Positions 10,016-18,791 are shown, numbered from the stretch's first letter. The stretch: DNA of 64,000 nucleotides from Streptomyces sp. NBC_00572 (GCF_026341815.1 NZ_JAPENX010000001.1:3720001-3784000), one strand, 5' to 3'. Translations and numbers: made by a program. Notes: a model not told the origin generated them from the letters alone.

Positions 10016-10855
10016 TCAGCAGCTCCCCACCCACCTGACGGCCGTCACGGTCAGTCCACCGCCGGGCAACGCCCCTCGTGCGGCGCGCTCCAGACACGGT
10101 CCGGTGCCGTTCACCCGGACCCGGTCGTACCCGGGGTCGACCGTCCCGTTGTTGAAGTACGACTTCCGGAGACCGCAGGCGAGGGCGGTGGCGTCCCGGT
10201 CGGTCCTGCAGACGCTGCCGGTGCCGTCGGCGTTCGGGTAGAAGCACACGTACCCGGACGGGCAGTCCTGCCACGGCGCGGCCGGCGAGCAGTTGGCACT
10301 GGTGACGCTCTTCCACTCCTTGCCGACACCGGTGTAGAGCGTCCCGTCGAAGTGCACCGGCCGGCGGTGGCTCTCGTCGGTGAAGTCACCGGACGCCAGG
10401 TACCGCTGCTCGTAGTGGAGATGGGCCCAGCCGCCCGAGTTGGCGCCCGTCTTGCCGATCGACCCGATCCGGGTCGTCGCCGCGACCTCCTGTCCGACCT
10501 TCGCCGTCACCGGGCTTTCCAGGTGGTAGTAGACGGAGAACCAGCCGCCGCTGTGCTTGATCTGCACCACGTTGCCCGCGCCCGCGTCCACGTACACGGC
10601 GGTGACCGTGCCGGGAGCCGAGGCGAGTACCGGCCTGCCGTCGGATCCCGGGTTCCCCTTGGCGACGATGTCGAGCGCCGGATCGTGCCCCGAGTCGTAG
10701 CTGTTCAGCTGCCACTGCGTGCCGCACGGGAACGGCATCTGGAAGGCGGGCTTCGCGGCCGTGGCCGCCGCGTCGGCGGACGCGGTGGCCGAGGCCGCTC
10801 CCGGCCCGAGGGCGAGCAGCGCCAGGCCGAGTACGGCGAGGACCAGTCGGCGCAT
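10016..10855 (-). CDS. secreted M23 metallopeptidase with C-terminal I36-like domain
   Basis: 279 residues. A Sec signal peptide (RRLVLAVLGLALLALGPGAASA) is followed by an M23/LytM-type domain (about residues 50-165): HDPALDIV, VQIKHSGGWFSVYYHLESP and AHLHYEQRY supply the metal-ligand region, although the usual first-ligand HxxxD is altered to HDPALD. The last 80 residues form a cysteine-rich module beginning CPSGYVCFY with GTGSVC, resembling the peptidase-inhibitor I36 (SMPI/crystallin-like) fold, ending VTAVRWVGSC. Its ATG shares one base with the stop of the gene before it (TGATG), so the two are coupled. It may act on peptidoglycan or simply bind it; joining a peptidase-like and an inhibitor-like module is unusual. 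Confidence 0.8.
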   Translation of the reverse strand: MRRLVLAVLGLALLALGPGAASATASADAAATAAKPAFQMPFPCGTQWQLNSYDSGHDPALDIVAKGNPGSDGRPVLASAPGTVTAVYVDAGAGNVVQIKHSGGWFSVYYHLESPVTAKVGQEVAATTRIGSIGKTGANSGGWAHLHYEQRYLASGDFTDESHRRPVHFDGTLYTGVGKEWKSVTSANCSPAAPWQDCPSGYVCFYPNADGTGSVCRTDRDATALACGLRKSYFNNGTVDPGYDRVRVNGTGPCLERAARGALPGGGLTVTAVRWVGSC

Positions 10856-11349
10856 CACTGGAAGAACTTGCTGCAGGCGTCCTCGGCCACCCACTGGTGT
10901 GAGCTGATCTCGTTGTTGGCCGGCGTCTCGGTGGTGAACGTGTCGTTGTTGAGGTTGTCGACGTACTTCTCCCCCCAGCTGACACAGCCGTGTCCGCCCA
11001 CGTATCGGGCGTCCCGGTAGAACGCGACCGCGTCACGGCCGCCCTCGGTCCCGGTGTTCACCAACGAGGTGGCCCGGTCGTTGTCGTTGCCCGTGAACTC
11101 GCCCGAGGAGTTGCTCCAGTCGGCGTCCTCGCCGGGGGTGTGACCGAGCTCGTCACCGGTGCAGTCGCTGCCGCTGAACGCCCACATGTTGCCGTCGCCC
11201 TGGTGGGCACGCCAGATGCTGTCGCATCCCGCCCCCATGGTGCCTGTCGAGCCTTCGGACGTCGCCTGGGCGGCCGTGCCGGGCAGGGTGAGGCCGAGGG
11301 CGGCGAGTCCGAGGACCGCCGTGGCCACACCGATCCTGCGCTTGATCAT
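10855..11349 (-). CDS. secreted crystallin/I36-like protein
   Basis: 164 residues with a clear signal peptide (MIKRRIGVATAVLGLAALG to about AQA). The mature part is acidic and rich in Gly, Asn and Cys; VAFYRDARYVGGHGCVSW resembles both beta/gamma-crystallin-type and I36 inhibitor modules and matches the FYRDAEY segment in the kinase encoded upstream. Start ATG 11349 has a strong AAGGAGGAA site. It overlaps the peptidase gene by one base. Function is unknown; it could inhibit a protease, bind calcium, or be the ligand or decoy for the kinase's outer domain. Confidence 0.7.
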   Translation of the reverse strand: MIKRRIGVATAVLGLAALGLTLPGTAAQATSEGSTGTMGAGCDSIWRAHQGDGNMWAFSGSDCTGDELGHTPGEDADWSNSSGEFTGNDNDRATSLVNTGTEGGRDAVAFYRDARYVGGHGCVSWGEKYVDNLNNDTFTTETPANNEISSHQWVAEDACSKFFQ

Positions 11350-11415
11350 GGTGTTCCTCCTTGCTGCGGCCTCCGTGGCGGAGGCGTGCTCGTCCACAGC
11401 CGAGTGCTGCGGAAG

Positions 11416-12375
11416 TCAGGTCCGCGCGCCGGCGATGTCGCGGGCGCGGGCGAGCGCCCGGCGCTCGATGCGGTCGTGCTCGGCGAGTGCGTCGAGGTAC
11501 TCGCCGTCCAGTCCGTCGCGGTACTCGGTCTCCAGGGCGCGGCCGGCCCTCCCCAGGCCGGTCTCCGCGGCGCAGGTCGCCTCGGTCACCGCCAGCTCCA
11601 CCTCGATGGCGAACCTCCGTCGCTCGGCGGCGGCGTCGACGGCCGTGTCCCCGTCCTGGGCAGTGGCCTTCGCCGCGGCATCGTGGGCCGCGGGCGGGTC
11701 CGGGTACGGGTGGCCCGCGCGCCGCATGCACCGGGACCACGCGGTGACGGCACTGGTCAGCCGGGGGTCGCGCCGCAGTTCGGCGCCGTACAAGGGAGTC
11801 AGGTTCGCGGCGATCTTGCCGACCCGGAACCAGGCCGCCCGGTCCCCGTACAGCTCTTCGAGGGCCGTTCCGTGACACCCGCCCAACTGACTGGTGATCG
11901 TTCCGCCGCCGGGGACGCGCGCCGACAGGGTCGGTGTGTCCGGCCCGCCGTACAGCGCGTCGGTGTACACGACGAGCCGCTGCCCGGTGAGCTGGTCGCG
12001 GTGGACCAGATTGGGATCGGAGCGCTTGGCGGCGAGCTCCTTGTGCCGGAGCCTGCTGCCGTAGCCGTGCTCTCCGGCCCACGCCACGTCATCCAGGACG
12101 TAGCCGACACTGCGGCTCTCCTCCTCGGACAGCCGTGGGACGATCCAGTACGGAAGCCCCCGTCCGCCCATGCACCGCTTGACGAGCAGTTGCTCCGCGC
12201 GATCGAGCAGCGCCCGCTCGGACGCGTTCAACCCGGCGGGGGCCGAGCGCCTTTCCCCGGTTCGTGCAGCCGCGTGCCCGTCCGCGAGGCCGTTCGGCGG
12301 TGCGCACGAAAGAAGCAGACCGCCGACGAGAGCCGTGGCCGTTCCCAGTGCCAGTGTCGCGAGCGCGTGTCGCAC
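11416..12375 (-). CDS. putative secreted lipoprotein
   Basis: 319 residues starting at GTG 12375 behind GGAGGGG. The N-terminus MRHALATLALGTATALVGGL ends in a lipobox LLSC (Cys near residue 24), so it is probably lipidated and held on the outer face of the membrane. The rest is helical and charged with three further Cys-containing segments (KRCMGG, GGCHGT, SRCMRRAGHPYPDP). Similar Streptomyces lipoproteins with a CMxxxGxPYP-like motif are uncharacterised. It sits between the kinase gene and the secreted I36-like genes on the same strand, suggesting a shared envelope-sensing role. Confidence 0.7.
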   Translation of the reverse strand: MRHALATLALGTATALVGGLLLSCAPPNGLADGHAAARTGERRSAPAGLNASERALLDRAEQLLVKRCMGGRGLPYWIVPRLSEEESRSVGYVLDDVAWAGEHGYGSRLRHKELAAKRSDPNLVHRDQLTGQRLVVYTDALYGGPDTPTLSARVPGGGTITSQLGGCHGTALEELYGDRAAWFRVGKIAANLTPLYGAELRRDPRLTSAVTAWSRCMRRAGHPYPDPPAAHDAAAKATAQDGDTAVDAAAERRRFAIEVELAVTEATCAAETGLGRAGRALETEYRDGLDGEYLDALAEHDRIERRALARARDIAGART

Positions 12376-12480
12376 GGTGTCCCCTCCGGTCGGTGGGTCG
12401 GTGGGACCAACCTTCGTGGGGGCGGGGCGCCCTGGGTACCTCGCAAGTCCGAGGGTGCGGGCCGAGGGACGGGCCGCGGA

Positions 12481-13890
12481 TCAGCAGTCCGGCAGCCACT
12501 TCAGGGAGCGCACGGTGACGTCACCGCGCAGGTTCCGGGCCTCCTTGCTCTGCAGACAGTCCAGCGGTTCCTGGTACTCGGCGTCCCGGTAGAACCGGAC
12601 GTCGTCCAGCGGATCGCCGACGTAGCCGTTGTTGACGGCGGACCGGGGAGCGGAATCGCGGCCCCAGGCGCAGACGATGATCCCGGCCTGCCAGTCCTTC
12701 TCGTCGTCGTACCAGGCGCACATCTCCCCTTGGCCGTCGCGTTCGGTGAAGAAGCAGGCATGGCCGATCGGGCAGCGGTCGTAGCCCTGCGCCGCCTCCG
12801 CCGAGGGGGCGTCCCGCAGCATGACGAGGCTGAGGGCCGCGGCCAGCACGGCCGCCCCGGTGGCCGTGGCGAGCCGCGTGGCCCCGCGGGGTCCGGACGG
12901 ACGGCGCGAGCGGCGCATGCGGCGCAGCCGGGGGAACCGGGGTGTGCGGCCCGCGGCCGCGCGGGTGGCGCGGCGGAGCAGGGACGCCGCGTCGTGGGCC
13001 GAGCGTTCCTCGTGGGTGGGGCGCAGGCAGTCGCTGATGATGTCCCGCCACGCGGGCGGGAGTTCGGGGGAGAGCCGGAGTTCCTCCTCGCCCCGGGCGT
13101 AGCGGACGGCGGCGTCCCGGCGGGCGTTCGGCGTTCCGCCCGGCAGGGGGTGGGCGCCGGTGAGGACGGTGTGGGCGAGGACGCCGAAGGCCCAGACGTC
13201 CGAGGTGGGACGGATCCGTGTGCCCCGGGCGCCGACGTCGGACCAGAGCAGCTCGGGCGGGGTGTAGTCCGGGGTGGCGAAGGCGGGGGAGTAGGCGTGG
13301 GTGCCGTCGAGTTCGCTCGCGGTGCTGAAGTCGCCGAGCCGGGCGGTGCCGTCCTTCATCAGCAGGACGTTCCCGGGCTTCAGGTCGCCGTGCACCCAGC
13401 CTGCCGTGTGCAGCTGGCGCAGCCCTTCGCAGACCTGGGTCAGCAGTGCGGGGCCGGTGGCCGGCGGGGTGGGGCCGGTCAGCAGGGACTGCAGGGAGCG
13501 TTCGGCCTCTTCGAGTACGAGGACGGTGGCCCCGTCGAGGCCGGGGAGGTCCGGATCGTCGACGGTGAGGGTTTCGTGCAGGCGGATCAGATGGGGCGAG
13601 CGCAGCCGCCGTAGCAGTGCGATCTCCCGGTCGGCGAGGTCCTTCAGGTACCACAGCTGGCGGGGGGTGTGCGTGCCGGTCGGCAGGAACTTGAGGGCAG
13701 CGCGGGCCGGGAGTTCCGGCGCCGACGGGGTCTCGTCCGGGGTGGCGACGTCCGTGCGCCGGGCCGCGTACACCGTGGCGAAGGCCCCCGATCCGAGGGG
13801 GTGCTCGACGGTCCAGGCCCCGATCCGGTAGCCCGCCGGTACCGGGACGGGGAAGGGCGCGCGCGTTCCGTCGCCGGCGGCCGCGCTCAT
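12481..13890 (-). CDS. membrane Ser/Thr protein kinase with extracellular I36-like domain
   Basis: 469 residues. The kinase domain spans about 21-305: Gly-loop PLGSGAFATVYAAR (31-44), Lys67 in AALKFL, catalytic HGDLKPGNVLL (D169, K171, N174), and GDFS (D187) where most kinases have DFG. A basic juxtamembrane stretch (RRMRRSRRPSG) precedes a single membrane helix (341-358). The outer 100 residues are Cys-rich, begin CPIGHACFFTERDGQGEMC and end VTVRSLKWLPDC, resembling peptidase inhibitor family I36. Its ATG overlaps the FHA gene's stop (ATGA), so kinase and phospho-reader are made together. The I36-like outer module probably senses a ligand; this pairing is not one I know. Confidence 0.85.
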   Translation of the reverse strand: MSAAAGDGTRAPFPVPVPAGYRIGAWTVEHPLGSGAFATVYAARRTDVATPDETPSAPELPARAALKFLPTGTHTPRQLWYLKDLADREIALLRRLRSPHLIRLHETLTVDDPDLPGLDGATVLVLEEAERSLQSLLTGPTPPATGPALLTQVCEGLRQLHTAGWVHGDLKPGNVLLMKDGTARLGDFSTASELDGTHAYSPAFATPDYTPPELLWSDVGARGTRIRPTSDVWAFGVLAHTVLTGAHPLPGGTPNARRDAAVRYARGEEELRLSPELPPAWRDIISDCLRPTHEERSAHDAASLLRRATRAAAGRTPRFPRLRRMRRSRRPSGPRGATRLATATGAAVLAAALSLVMLRDAPSAEAAQGYDRCPIGHACFFTERDGQGEMCAWYDDEKDWQAGIIVCAWGRDSAPRSAVNNGYVGDPLDDVRFYRDAEYQEPLDCLQSKEARNLRGDVTVRSLKWLPDC

Positions 13891-14660
13891 CGGGCCGCCC
13901 CGGCGGTCGAGGTCCCGGCGGCCGGGGTCCGGGTGAACGGCCCCAGGTCGTCCTCCCCTACGAGGTCGAAGCGGAGCGCCAGCGAGACCAGCGACTCCTT
14001 CTTGCCGTTGAGGCGCGGGCCCGCGTCCGCCGTGTCGGGGCCCGGCTTCAGGCGGAGTTTCACGGCCAGGTAGTCGATGTTCCACTGCACGGCGGCCCGG
14101 TTCGCGGCGGGCCAGAGCGGGCGGAGCCGGTCCACGATCGCGTCGGCGGTCGGCAGCGGTGCGTGCGGTTCGCCGCGCAGCCGGGGTTCGCAGAGGGCGG
14201 CGAGCACGAGGAAGTAGCGCTTGGAGCGGTCGAGGGGGAAGGCGAGGGCGGTCGGCTCGCCGTCCTCGGCCGTGTGCGCGCGTTCCACGTAGTCGTGGCG
14301 GGGGGCCCAGACGCAGAAGTCGACCAGGTCGCTGCCGGCGGGCAGTACGACCCGGGAGAACTCGAAGGGCACCGGTGCGTCGACCCGGCCCGGCGCGATC
14401 TTGATGTGCTCCCCGGCTCCCTCCGGGTTCTCGACGACGTACGTCGAGGCGGTGCTGAAGTTGCTGAGCGTCCAGTGGTTCCCGGCGGCTCCGATCTCTC
14501 CGGCGGTACGGGACACCCCGGGGTGCGGGACGTCCAGGTGCCGCCGACCGCCGGCCGTGCGCGGGGCGGTGCGGCCGAAGTGGAGCCGTTCGCCGGGCGC
14601 CAGTCTGACCTGGTCTCCGGAGGTCGCGGCCGGTGCGGGCACCACGATGATGCTGTACAT
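13887..14660 (-). CDS. FHA domain protein, operon partner of the kinase
   Basis: 257 residues starting at ATG 14660 behind GGAAAGGAAG. The N-terminal 95 residues resemble a forkhead-associated domain: LAPGERLHFGRTAP, then HPGVSRTAGEI and a following beta segment (HWTLSNFSTASTYVVE), which provide the Arg/Ser/Asn phospho-threonine-binding positions. The C-terminal part (RSKRYFLVLAALCEPRLRG to the end) is a predicted helical domain also found in other Streptomyces FHA proteins. It should read the kinase's phosphorylation state in the cytoplasm. It is the first gene of the minus-strand cluster, divergent from the DUF2079 gene. Confidence 0.8.
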   Translation of the reverse strand: MYSIIVVPAPAATSGDQVRLAPGERLHFGRTAPRTAGGRRHLDVPHPGVSRTAGEIGAAGNHWTLSNFSTASTYVVENPEGAGEHIKIAPGRVDAPVPFEFSRVVLPAGSDLVDFCVWAPRHDYVERAHTAEDGEPTALAFPLDRSKRYFLVLAALCEPRLRGEPHAPLPTADAIVDRLRPLWPAANRAAVQWNIDYLAVKLRLKPGPDTADAGPRLNGKKESLVSLALRFDLVGEDDLGPFTRTPAAGTSTAGAAR

Positions 14661-14835
14661 GACGCTTCCTTTCCCCGAGGTCTGCGCCGTCAGGCTAGGA
14701 AGCGGCGATAAACGAATGCAGAACGTCACCGAGGGTGCTCGTGGCGCTACCGGAGCCCCGGCGACGACAGATCCGCCGATCGGGTGGACTCTGGTCTAAT
14801 GGGTTGCTCTTTTGTCGACCACTGGTAGTGGGGGC

Positions 14836-16293
14836 GTGGTGTTGGACGTACAGAACAGGTCCGCCGAGGAGGCCGTCACCGGCACTCCGGGCGCAGCCGG
14901 CACCGAGTCGCCGGACGGCCTCTCTCCGGCCCCGCTCCGCCCGTACCTGATCCTCGCGGCTGTCCTCTGCGGCCTGTACTTCCTCTACTCCTGGGTGCAG
15001 TACTCGCACTTCCGCACCCCGTCCTGGGACCTCGGGATCTTCGGGCAGTCGGTCAGGGCGTACGCCGAGTTCAGGGCCCCGGTCGTCGACATCAAGGGCC
15101 CCGGCTTCCATATACTCGGCGACCACTTCAGCCCCGTCACCGCGCTGCTCGCACCGCTCTACTGGGTCTGGTCCTCACCGGCCTCCCTGCTCTTCGCCCA
15201 GGCCGCGCTGTTCGCCTCCGGCGCCGTCGTCGTCGGCCGCACCACCCAGCAGATCCTCGGCAGCCGGGCCGCCGGCATCGGCCTCGCCCTCGCGTACGGG
15301 CTCTCCTGGGGGCTGCAGGAGGCGGTCAAGTCCGACTTCCACGAGATCGCCTTCGCCGTCCCGATGCTCGCCCTGACCTGCCGGGCGCTGCTCCTCGGCC
15401 GCTGGACCGCGGCCGCGGCCTGGGCCGCGCCGCTCGTCCTCGTCAAGGAGGACATGGGTCTCACCGTCTCCATGGTCGGCGTGGTCCTCTTCCTGAAGGG
15501 GCAGAAGCGGCTCGGCGCGGCCCTGGCAGGCTTCGGCGCGGCGGCCTTCGCCCTGACGGTCCTCGTCCTGATCCCGGCGGCGAGCCGGGTCGGCGAGTAC
15601 GACTACTGGTCGAAGATCGAGAAGACCGGGCAGGGCACCGAGACCTCCTTCGGGCAGGTCATCGGCGACGCCCTCGCCTCGGGCGAGCGCTGGGAGATGG
15701 TGATCTTCCTGCTCGCCATCACCGGGTTCCTCGCCCTGCGCTCCCCGCTGATCCTGCTGGTCCTGCCCACGCTCGGCTGGCGCTTCCTCTCCCAGGACCC
15801 CAACCACTGGGGCATGCACTGGCACTACAGCGCCATCCTCATGCCGGTGGTCTTCCTGGCCCTGGTGGACGGCGTCCGCTCGGTGCGCACCTCACCGCGC
15901 GCGTGGCTCGCCTCGTACGGGAAGGTCGTCGTCCCGGTCGCGACGGCGGTCGCGCTGGTCCTCGCCGCGAACCTGCCGCTGCGGGAGCTGACGAAGTCGG
16001 AGACGTACCGGACGGACACCCGGACCGAGCAGGCGCGCGCGGCGGTCGACGCGGTGCCGGAGGGTGTGAGCGTGGAGGCGGACGTCTCGCTCCTCGCGCA
16101 CCTCACGGCGGACCACCGCGTCTACTGGGTGGGCACGTCGAAGGGCGCCACCCCGGACTATCTCGCCTTCGACCTGCGCGGCTGGTCGCAGCAGGTCTCG
16201 GACCCGGAGCAGCTGGCTTCGCAACTGCATCCGGAGGCGCGGTACGAGATCACCCACCGCTCGGACGGCTTCGCGGTCCTCAAGCGGGTCTGA
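14836..16293 (+). CDS. DUF2079 polytopic membrane protein
   Basis: 485 residues with about nine to ten membrane helices. The early segment FRTPSWDLGIFGQSVRAYAE followed by HILGDHFSPV and the internal SDFHEIAF are characteristic of DUF2079 proteins, which share features with GT-C-type glycosyltransferases (acidic D/H residues in the first outer loop). A role in transferring a lipid-linked sugar is therefore possible but not shown. GTG 14836 was chosen for the purine-rich GTGGGGG just before it; GTG 14839 and TTG 14812 are alternatives. A TCTAAT element near 14794 may be the -10 box. It ends before two 20-bp direct repeats and a strong terminator. Confidence 0.8.
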   Translation: MVLDVQNRSAEEAVTGTPGAAGTESPDGLSPAPLRPYLILAAVLCGLYFLYSWVQYSHFRTPSWDLGIFGQSVRAYAEFRAPVVDIKGPGFHILGDHFSPVTALLAPLYWVWSSPASLLFAQAALFASGAVVVGRTTQQILGSRAAGIGLALAYGLSWGLQEAVKSDFHEIAFAVPMLALTCRALLLGRWTAAAAWAAPLVLVKEDMGLTVSMVGVVLFLKGQKRLGAALAGFGAAAFALTVLVLIPAASRVGEYDYWSKIEKTGQGTETSFGQVIGDALASGERWEMVIFLLAITGFLALRSPLILLVLPTLGWRFLSQDPNHWGMHWHYSAILMPVVFLALVDGVRSVRTSPRAWLASYGKVVVPVATAVALVLAANLPLRELTKSETYRTDTRTEQARAAVDAVPEGVSVEADVSLLAHLTADHRVYWVGTSKGATPDYLAFDLRGWSQQVSDPEQLASQLHPEARYEITHRSDGFAVLKRV

Positions 16294-16322
16294 CGGCTGA
16301 GGCGTAGGGCGTCGACCGAGCC

Positions 16323-16363
16323 GGCGGGACGTCGCCCGGCCCGGGCGGGACGTCGCCCGGCCC
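16323..16363. repeat. tandem 21-bp direct repeat, two copies
   Basis: Twenty bases beginning GGCGGGACGTCGCCCGGCCC are repeated exactly with a period of 21 in the space between the DUF2079 stop and its terminator. Each copy contains the partial palindrome GGGACGTCGCCC. It may be a slippage product. Confidence 0.7.
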
Positions 16364-16394
16364 CCCGTGCCACGTCCTGAGGGGCAGGCCCCGT

Positions 16395-16451
16395 ACGACG
16401 AGGAGGGCCCCGTTCCAGGTGAATCACCTGGAACGGGGCCCTCCTCGTCGT
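16395..16451. terminator. bidirectional terminator
   Basis: Perfect inverted repeat of about 26 bp per arm (ACGACGAGGAGGGCCCCGTT mirrored by AACGGGGCCCTCCTCGTCGT) around AGGTGAATCACCT, between convergent genes. Confidence 0.9.
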
Positions 16452-16473
16452 GGGTGTGTCGTGCGCCTTGTGC

Positions 16474-17070
16474 TCAGTAGCGCGGGCGGTTGAACCAGGC
16501 CGACGCCTGCGAGCCGACCATCGAGGCGAGGATGACGCCGCTGATGGCGAGGCTGATGACGCCGCCGAAGACGCCGCTCGGCTCGCCCGAGGCGAAGTTG
16601 CTGAGCGAACCGACGATCATCAGCGAGGCGTAGATGATCGTGATGACGCGGATCGCGGTGCCGCCCTTGGAGAACCGGACGCCGAGGAAGATCGCCAGGC
16701 CGGCGAAGGCCAGCAGGACGGCGACGATGGCGAAGCCGAGGCCGGCGAGGCCGGTGGCCGCGTCCGAGTCGTCGACCGTGCTGGAGGCAGCGCCGATCGC
16801 GATGGCCGCGATGACGCCGACGACGATCTGCAGGCCGCCGATGATGAAGAGCAGCACGCGAGCGGCGGTCATCATTCCGGGCATCTTGGTCGGGCCCTGC
16901 GGGTAGCCACCGGGGCCGTACGGAGAGATCGGCGGAGCCGCGGGGTAGCCGTAGCCCTGCTGCGGCGGCACGCCCTGGGGGGCCTGCTGCGGGTAGCCGT
17001 AGCCGGGCTGCTGGCCCTGGCCCTGGCCCTGCGGCGGGCCGTAGGGGTTGTTCGGGTCACCGAAGCTCAT
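16474..17070 (-). CDS. Pro/Gly/Tyr-rich membrane protein
   Basis: 198 residues. The first 60 are a flexible Gln/Gly/Pro/Tyr-rich tail with PGYGYPQQAP-like repeats; the rest has four hydrophobic helices (TAARVLLFIIGGLQIVVGVIAA, LAGLGFAIVAVLLAFAGLAIF, VITIIYASLMIVGSL, GVISLAISGVILASMV). Start ATG 17070 follows ACGGAGGAA. This layout is common in actinobacteria and may concern the divisome or envelope, but no function is established. It is divergent from folD across 252 bases. Confidence 0.75.
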   Translation of the reverse strand: MSFGDPNNPYGPPQGQGQGQQPGYGYPQQAPQGVPPQQGYGYPAAPPISPYGPGGYPQGPTKMPGMMTAARVLLFIIGGLQIVVGVIAAIAIGAASSTVDDSDAATGLAGLGFAIVAVLLAFAGLAIFLGVRFSKGGTAIRVITIIYASLMIVGSLSNFASGEPSGVFGGVISLAISGVILASMVGSQASAWFNRPRY

Positions 17071-17322
17071 CGCGGGATTCCTCCGTGAAATTTTTCTCTT
17101 TGCGGGGACGACGCGGCCCGCGCGGAGGACTCTTCACGGTTGTGAGCGGATTCCCCCCGGCACTTTCCGCGGTACTTCGCCGATCATCGTGGTCGCAACG
17201 TCGACTTTTTGTCCAGTCGATACGCATCGGAGTTGTGCAAGTGCAACCCGTCGCTCCGCTGGAGCGGCCGCCCGGTGCGAGCGAATTGGAACAAGGCGGG
17301 GGTCATCCGGGAGGATGTCACC

Positions 17323-18183
17323 ATGAGCGCCCAGATTCTCGATGGCAAGGCCACCGCAGCCGCGATCAAGTCCGATCTGACCGTCCGTGTGGCGGCCCTC
17401 AAGGAGCAGGGCGTCACGCCCGGCCTGGGCACCGTCCTCGTCGGCGACGACCCGGCCAGCCAGAAGTACGTGGCGGGCAAGCACCGCGACTGCGCCCAGG
17501 TCGGCATCGCCTCCATCCAGCGCCACCTTCCGGCCACGGCGACGCAGGAGGAGATCGAGGCGGTCGTACGGGAGCTCAACGAGGACCCGACCTGCACCGG
17601 ATACATCGTCCAGCTCCCGCTGCCGAAGGGCATCGACGAGAACCGGATCCTGGAGCTGATGGACCCGGCCAAGGACGCGGACGGCCTGCACCCGACCAAC
17701 CTCGGCCGACTGGTGCTGAACGAGCCCGCCCCGCTGCCCTGCACGCCGAACGGCGTCATCACGCTGCTCCGCGCCCACGGCGTGGAGATCAACGGCGCGG
17801 AGGTCGTGGTCGTCGGCCGCGGTGTCACCATCGGCCGTCCGATGCCGCTCATCCTCACCCGCCGCTCCGAGAACGCGACCGTGACCCAGTGCCACACCGG
17901 CACCCGGGACCTCTCCGCGCACCTGCGCAACGCCGACATCATCGTGGCGGCGGCCGGTGTGCCGCACCTGATCAAGCCGGAGGACGTGAAGCCGGGCGCG
18001 GCCGTCCTCGACGTCGGCGTCTCGCGCAACGGCGAGGGCAAGATCCTCGGCGATGTGGACCCCGGCGTCGCCGAGGTGGCCGGCTGGATCTCCCCGAACC
18101 CCGGCGGTGTCGGCCCGATGACCCGCGCCCAGCTCCTCGTCAACGTCGTCGAGGCCGCCGAGCGCGCGGCCGCGGCGCTCTGA
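17323..18183 (+). CDS. folD: methylene-THF dehydrogenase / methenyl-THF cyclohydrolase
   Basis: Bifunctional enzyme that makes 10-formyl-THF from 5,10-methylene-THF, feeding PurN and PurH in this same window. The 286-residue protein shows [20 protein letters not shown] (catalytic Tyr/Lys region), [40 protein letters not shown] (NADP loop) and the C-terminal NPGGVGPMT signature. ATG 17323 has GGGAGGA upstream. The DUF3017 gene begins one base after the stop, so the two are co-transcribed. Confidence 0.97.
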   Translation: MSAQILDGKATAAAIKSDLTVRVAALKEQGVTPGLGTVLVGDDPASQKYVAGKHRDCAQVGIASIQRHLPATATQEEIEAVVRELNEDPTCTGYIVQLPLPKGIDENRILELMDPAKDADGLHPTNLGRLVLNEPAPLPCTPNGVITLLRAHGVEINGAEVVVVGRGVTIGRPMPLILTRRSENATVTQCHTGTRDLSAHLRNADIIVAAAGVPHLIKPEDVKPGAAVLDVGVSRNGEGKILGDVDPGVAEVAGWISPNPGGVGPMTRAQLLVNVVEAAERAAAAL

Positions 18184-18184
18184 C

Positions 18185-18736
18185 GTGACCTCCGGGACCC
18201 CGGGGACGGCCGGGAACCCGGACGGGCCGTCCGACGGCGCAGCGAAGGACGGCCGACGGGACCCGGACGCCGTGGACGGCTCCGACGCGCTGGACGGCTC
18301 CGACGCGGTGGACGCCGCTTCGGCCCCGGCCGACGCCGGCTGGAAGCGGCCGGCGCCCACTCTCACCACCGACACCGCGCGGCCCGAGGGCGGCGGCCGG
18401 GCGGCCCCCGGCGACGCGTCGGCACCCGCCCGTCAGTGGCCGCTGCTCACCGTGCTCGGTCTCGCCGGGATCGGGCTGCTCGTGGTGGGTACGGACGCCT
18501 TCACGCAGGCCTTCCGGATCGGCACGATGCTGGTCGGGGCGGCGCTCCTCGTGGGTGCCGTGATGCGCCGGGTGCTGCCCTCGGTGGGCATGCTCGCCGT
18601 CCGGTCCCGCTTCACGGACATGATCACGTACGGGGTGATGGGTGGCCTGATCGTGCTGCTCGCGCTCATGGTGCAGCCGAAGCCCTGGCTGAAGATCCCG
18701 TTCCTGGAGGACGTCCTCCATCTGACGGTCACCTGA
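18185..18736 (+). CDS. DUF3017 membrane protein
   Basis: 183 residues starting at GTG 18185, one base after folD. The first 80 residues are disordered (Gly/Asp/Ala/Pro-rich with DGSDALDGSDAVD repeats). Three hydrophobic helices follow (WPLLTVLGLAGIGLLVVGTD, GTMLVGAALLVGAVMRRVL, MITYGVMGGLIVLLALMV). The family is regularly found behind folD in actinobacteria. Its function is unknown. Confidence 0.85.
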   Translation: MTSGTPGTAGNPDGPSDGAAKDGRRDPDAVDGSDALDGSDAVDAASAPADAGWKRPAPTLTTDTARPEGGGRAAPGDASAPARQWPLLTVLGLAGIGLLVVGTDAFTQAFRIGTMLVGAALLVGAVMRRVLPSVGMLAVRSRFTDMITYGVMGGLIVLLALMVQPKPWLKIPFLEDVLHLTVT

Positions 18737-18753
18737 CCCGGACGTACGTGGCA

Positions 18754-18791
18754 CGGCGCCCGCCCTCTCCCCCGTGGGAGGGCGGGCGCCG
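18754..18791 (+). terminator. terminator after folD-DUF3017
   Basis: CGGCGCCCGCCCTC pairs with GAGGGCGGGCGCCG around a short CCC/GTGG loop, 18 bases after the DUF3017 stop. No T-run. Confidence 0.8.

Noticed and set aside
17071..17322. Possible riboswitch upstream of folD.
   Set aside because: No TGGCGA/CCTGGGC (ZTP) or other motif I know; only a divergent promoter region is supported.
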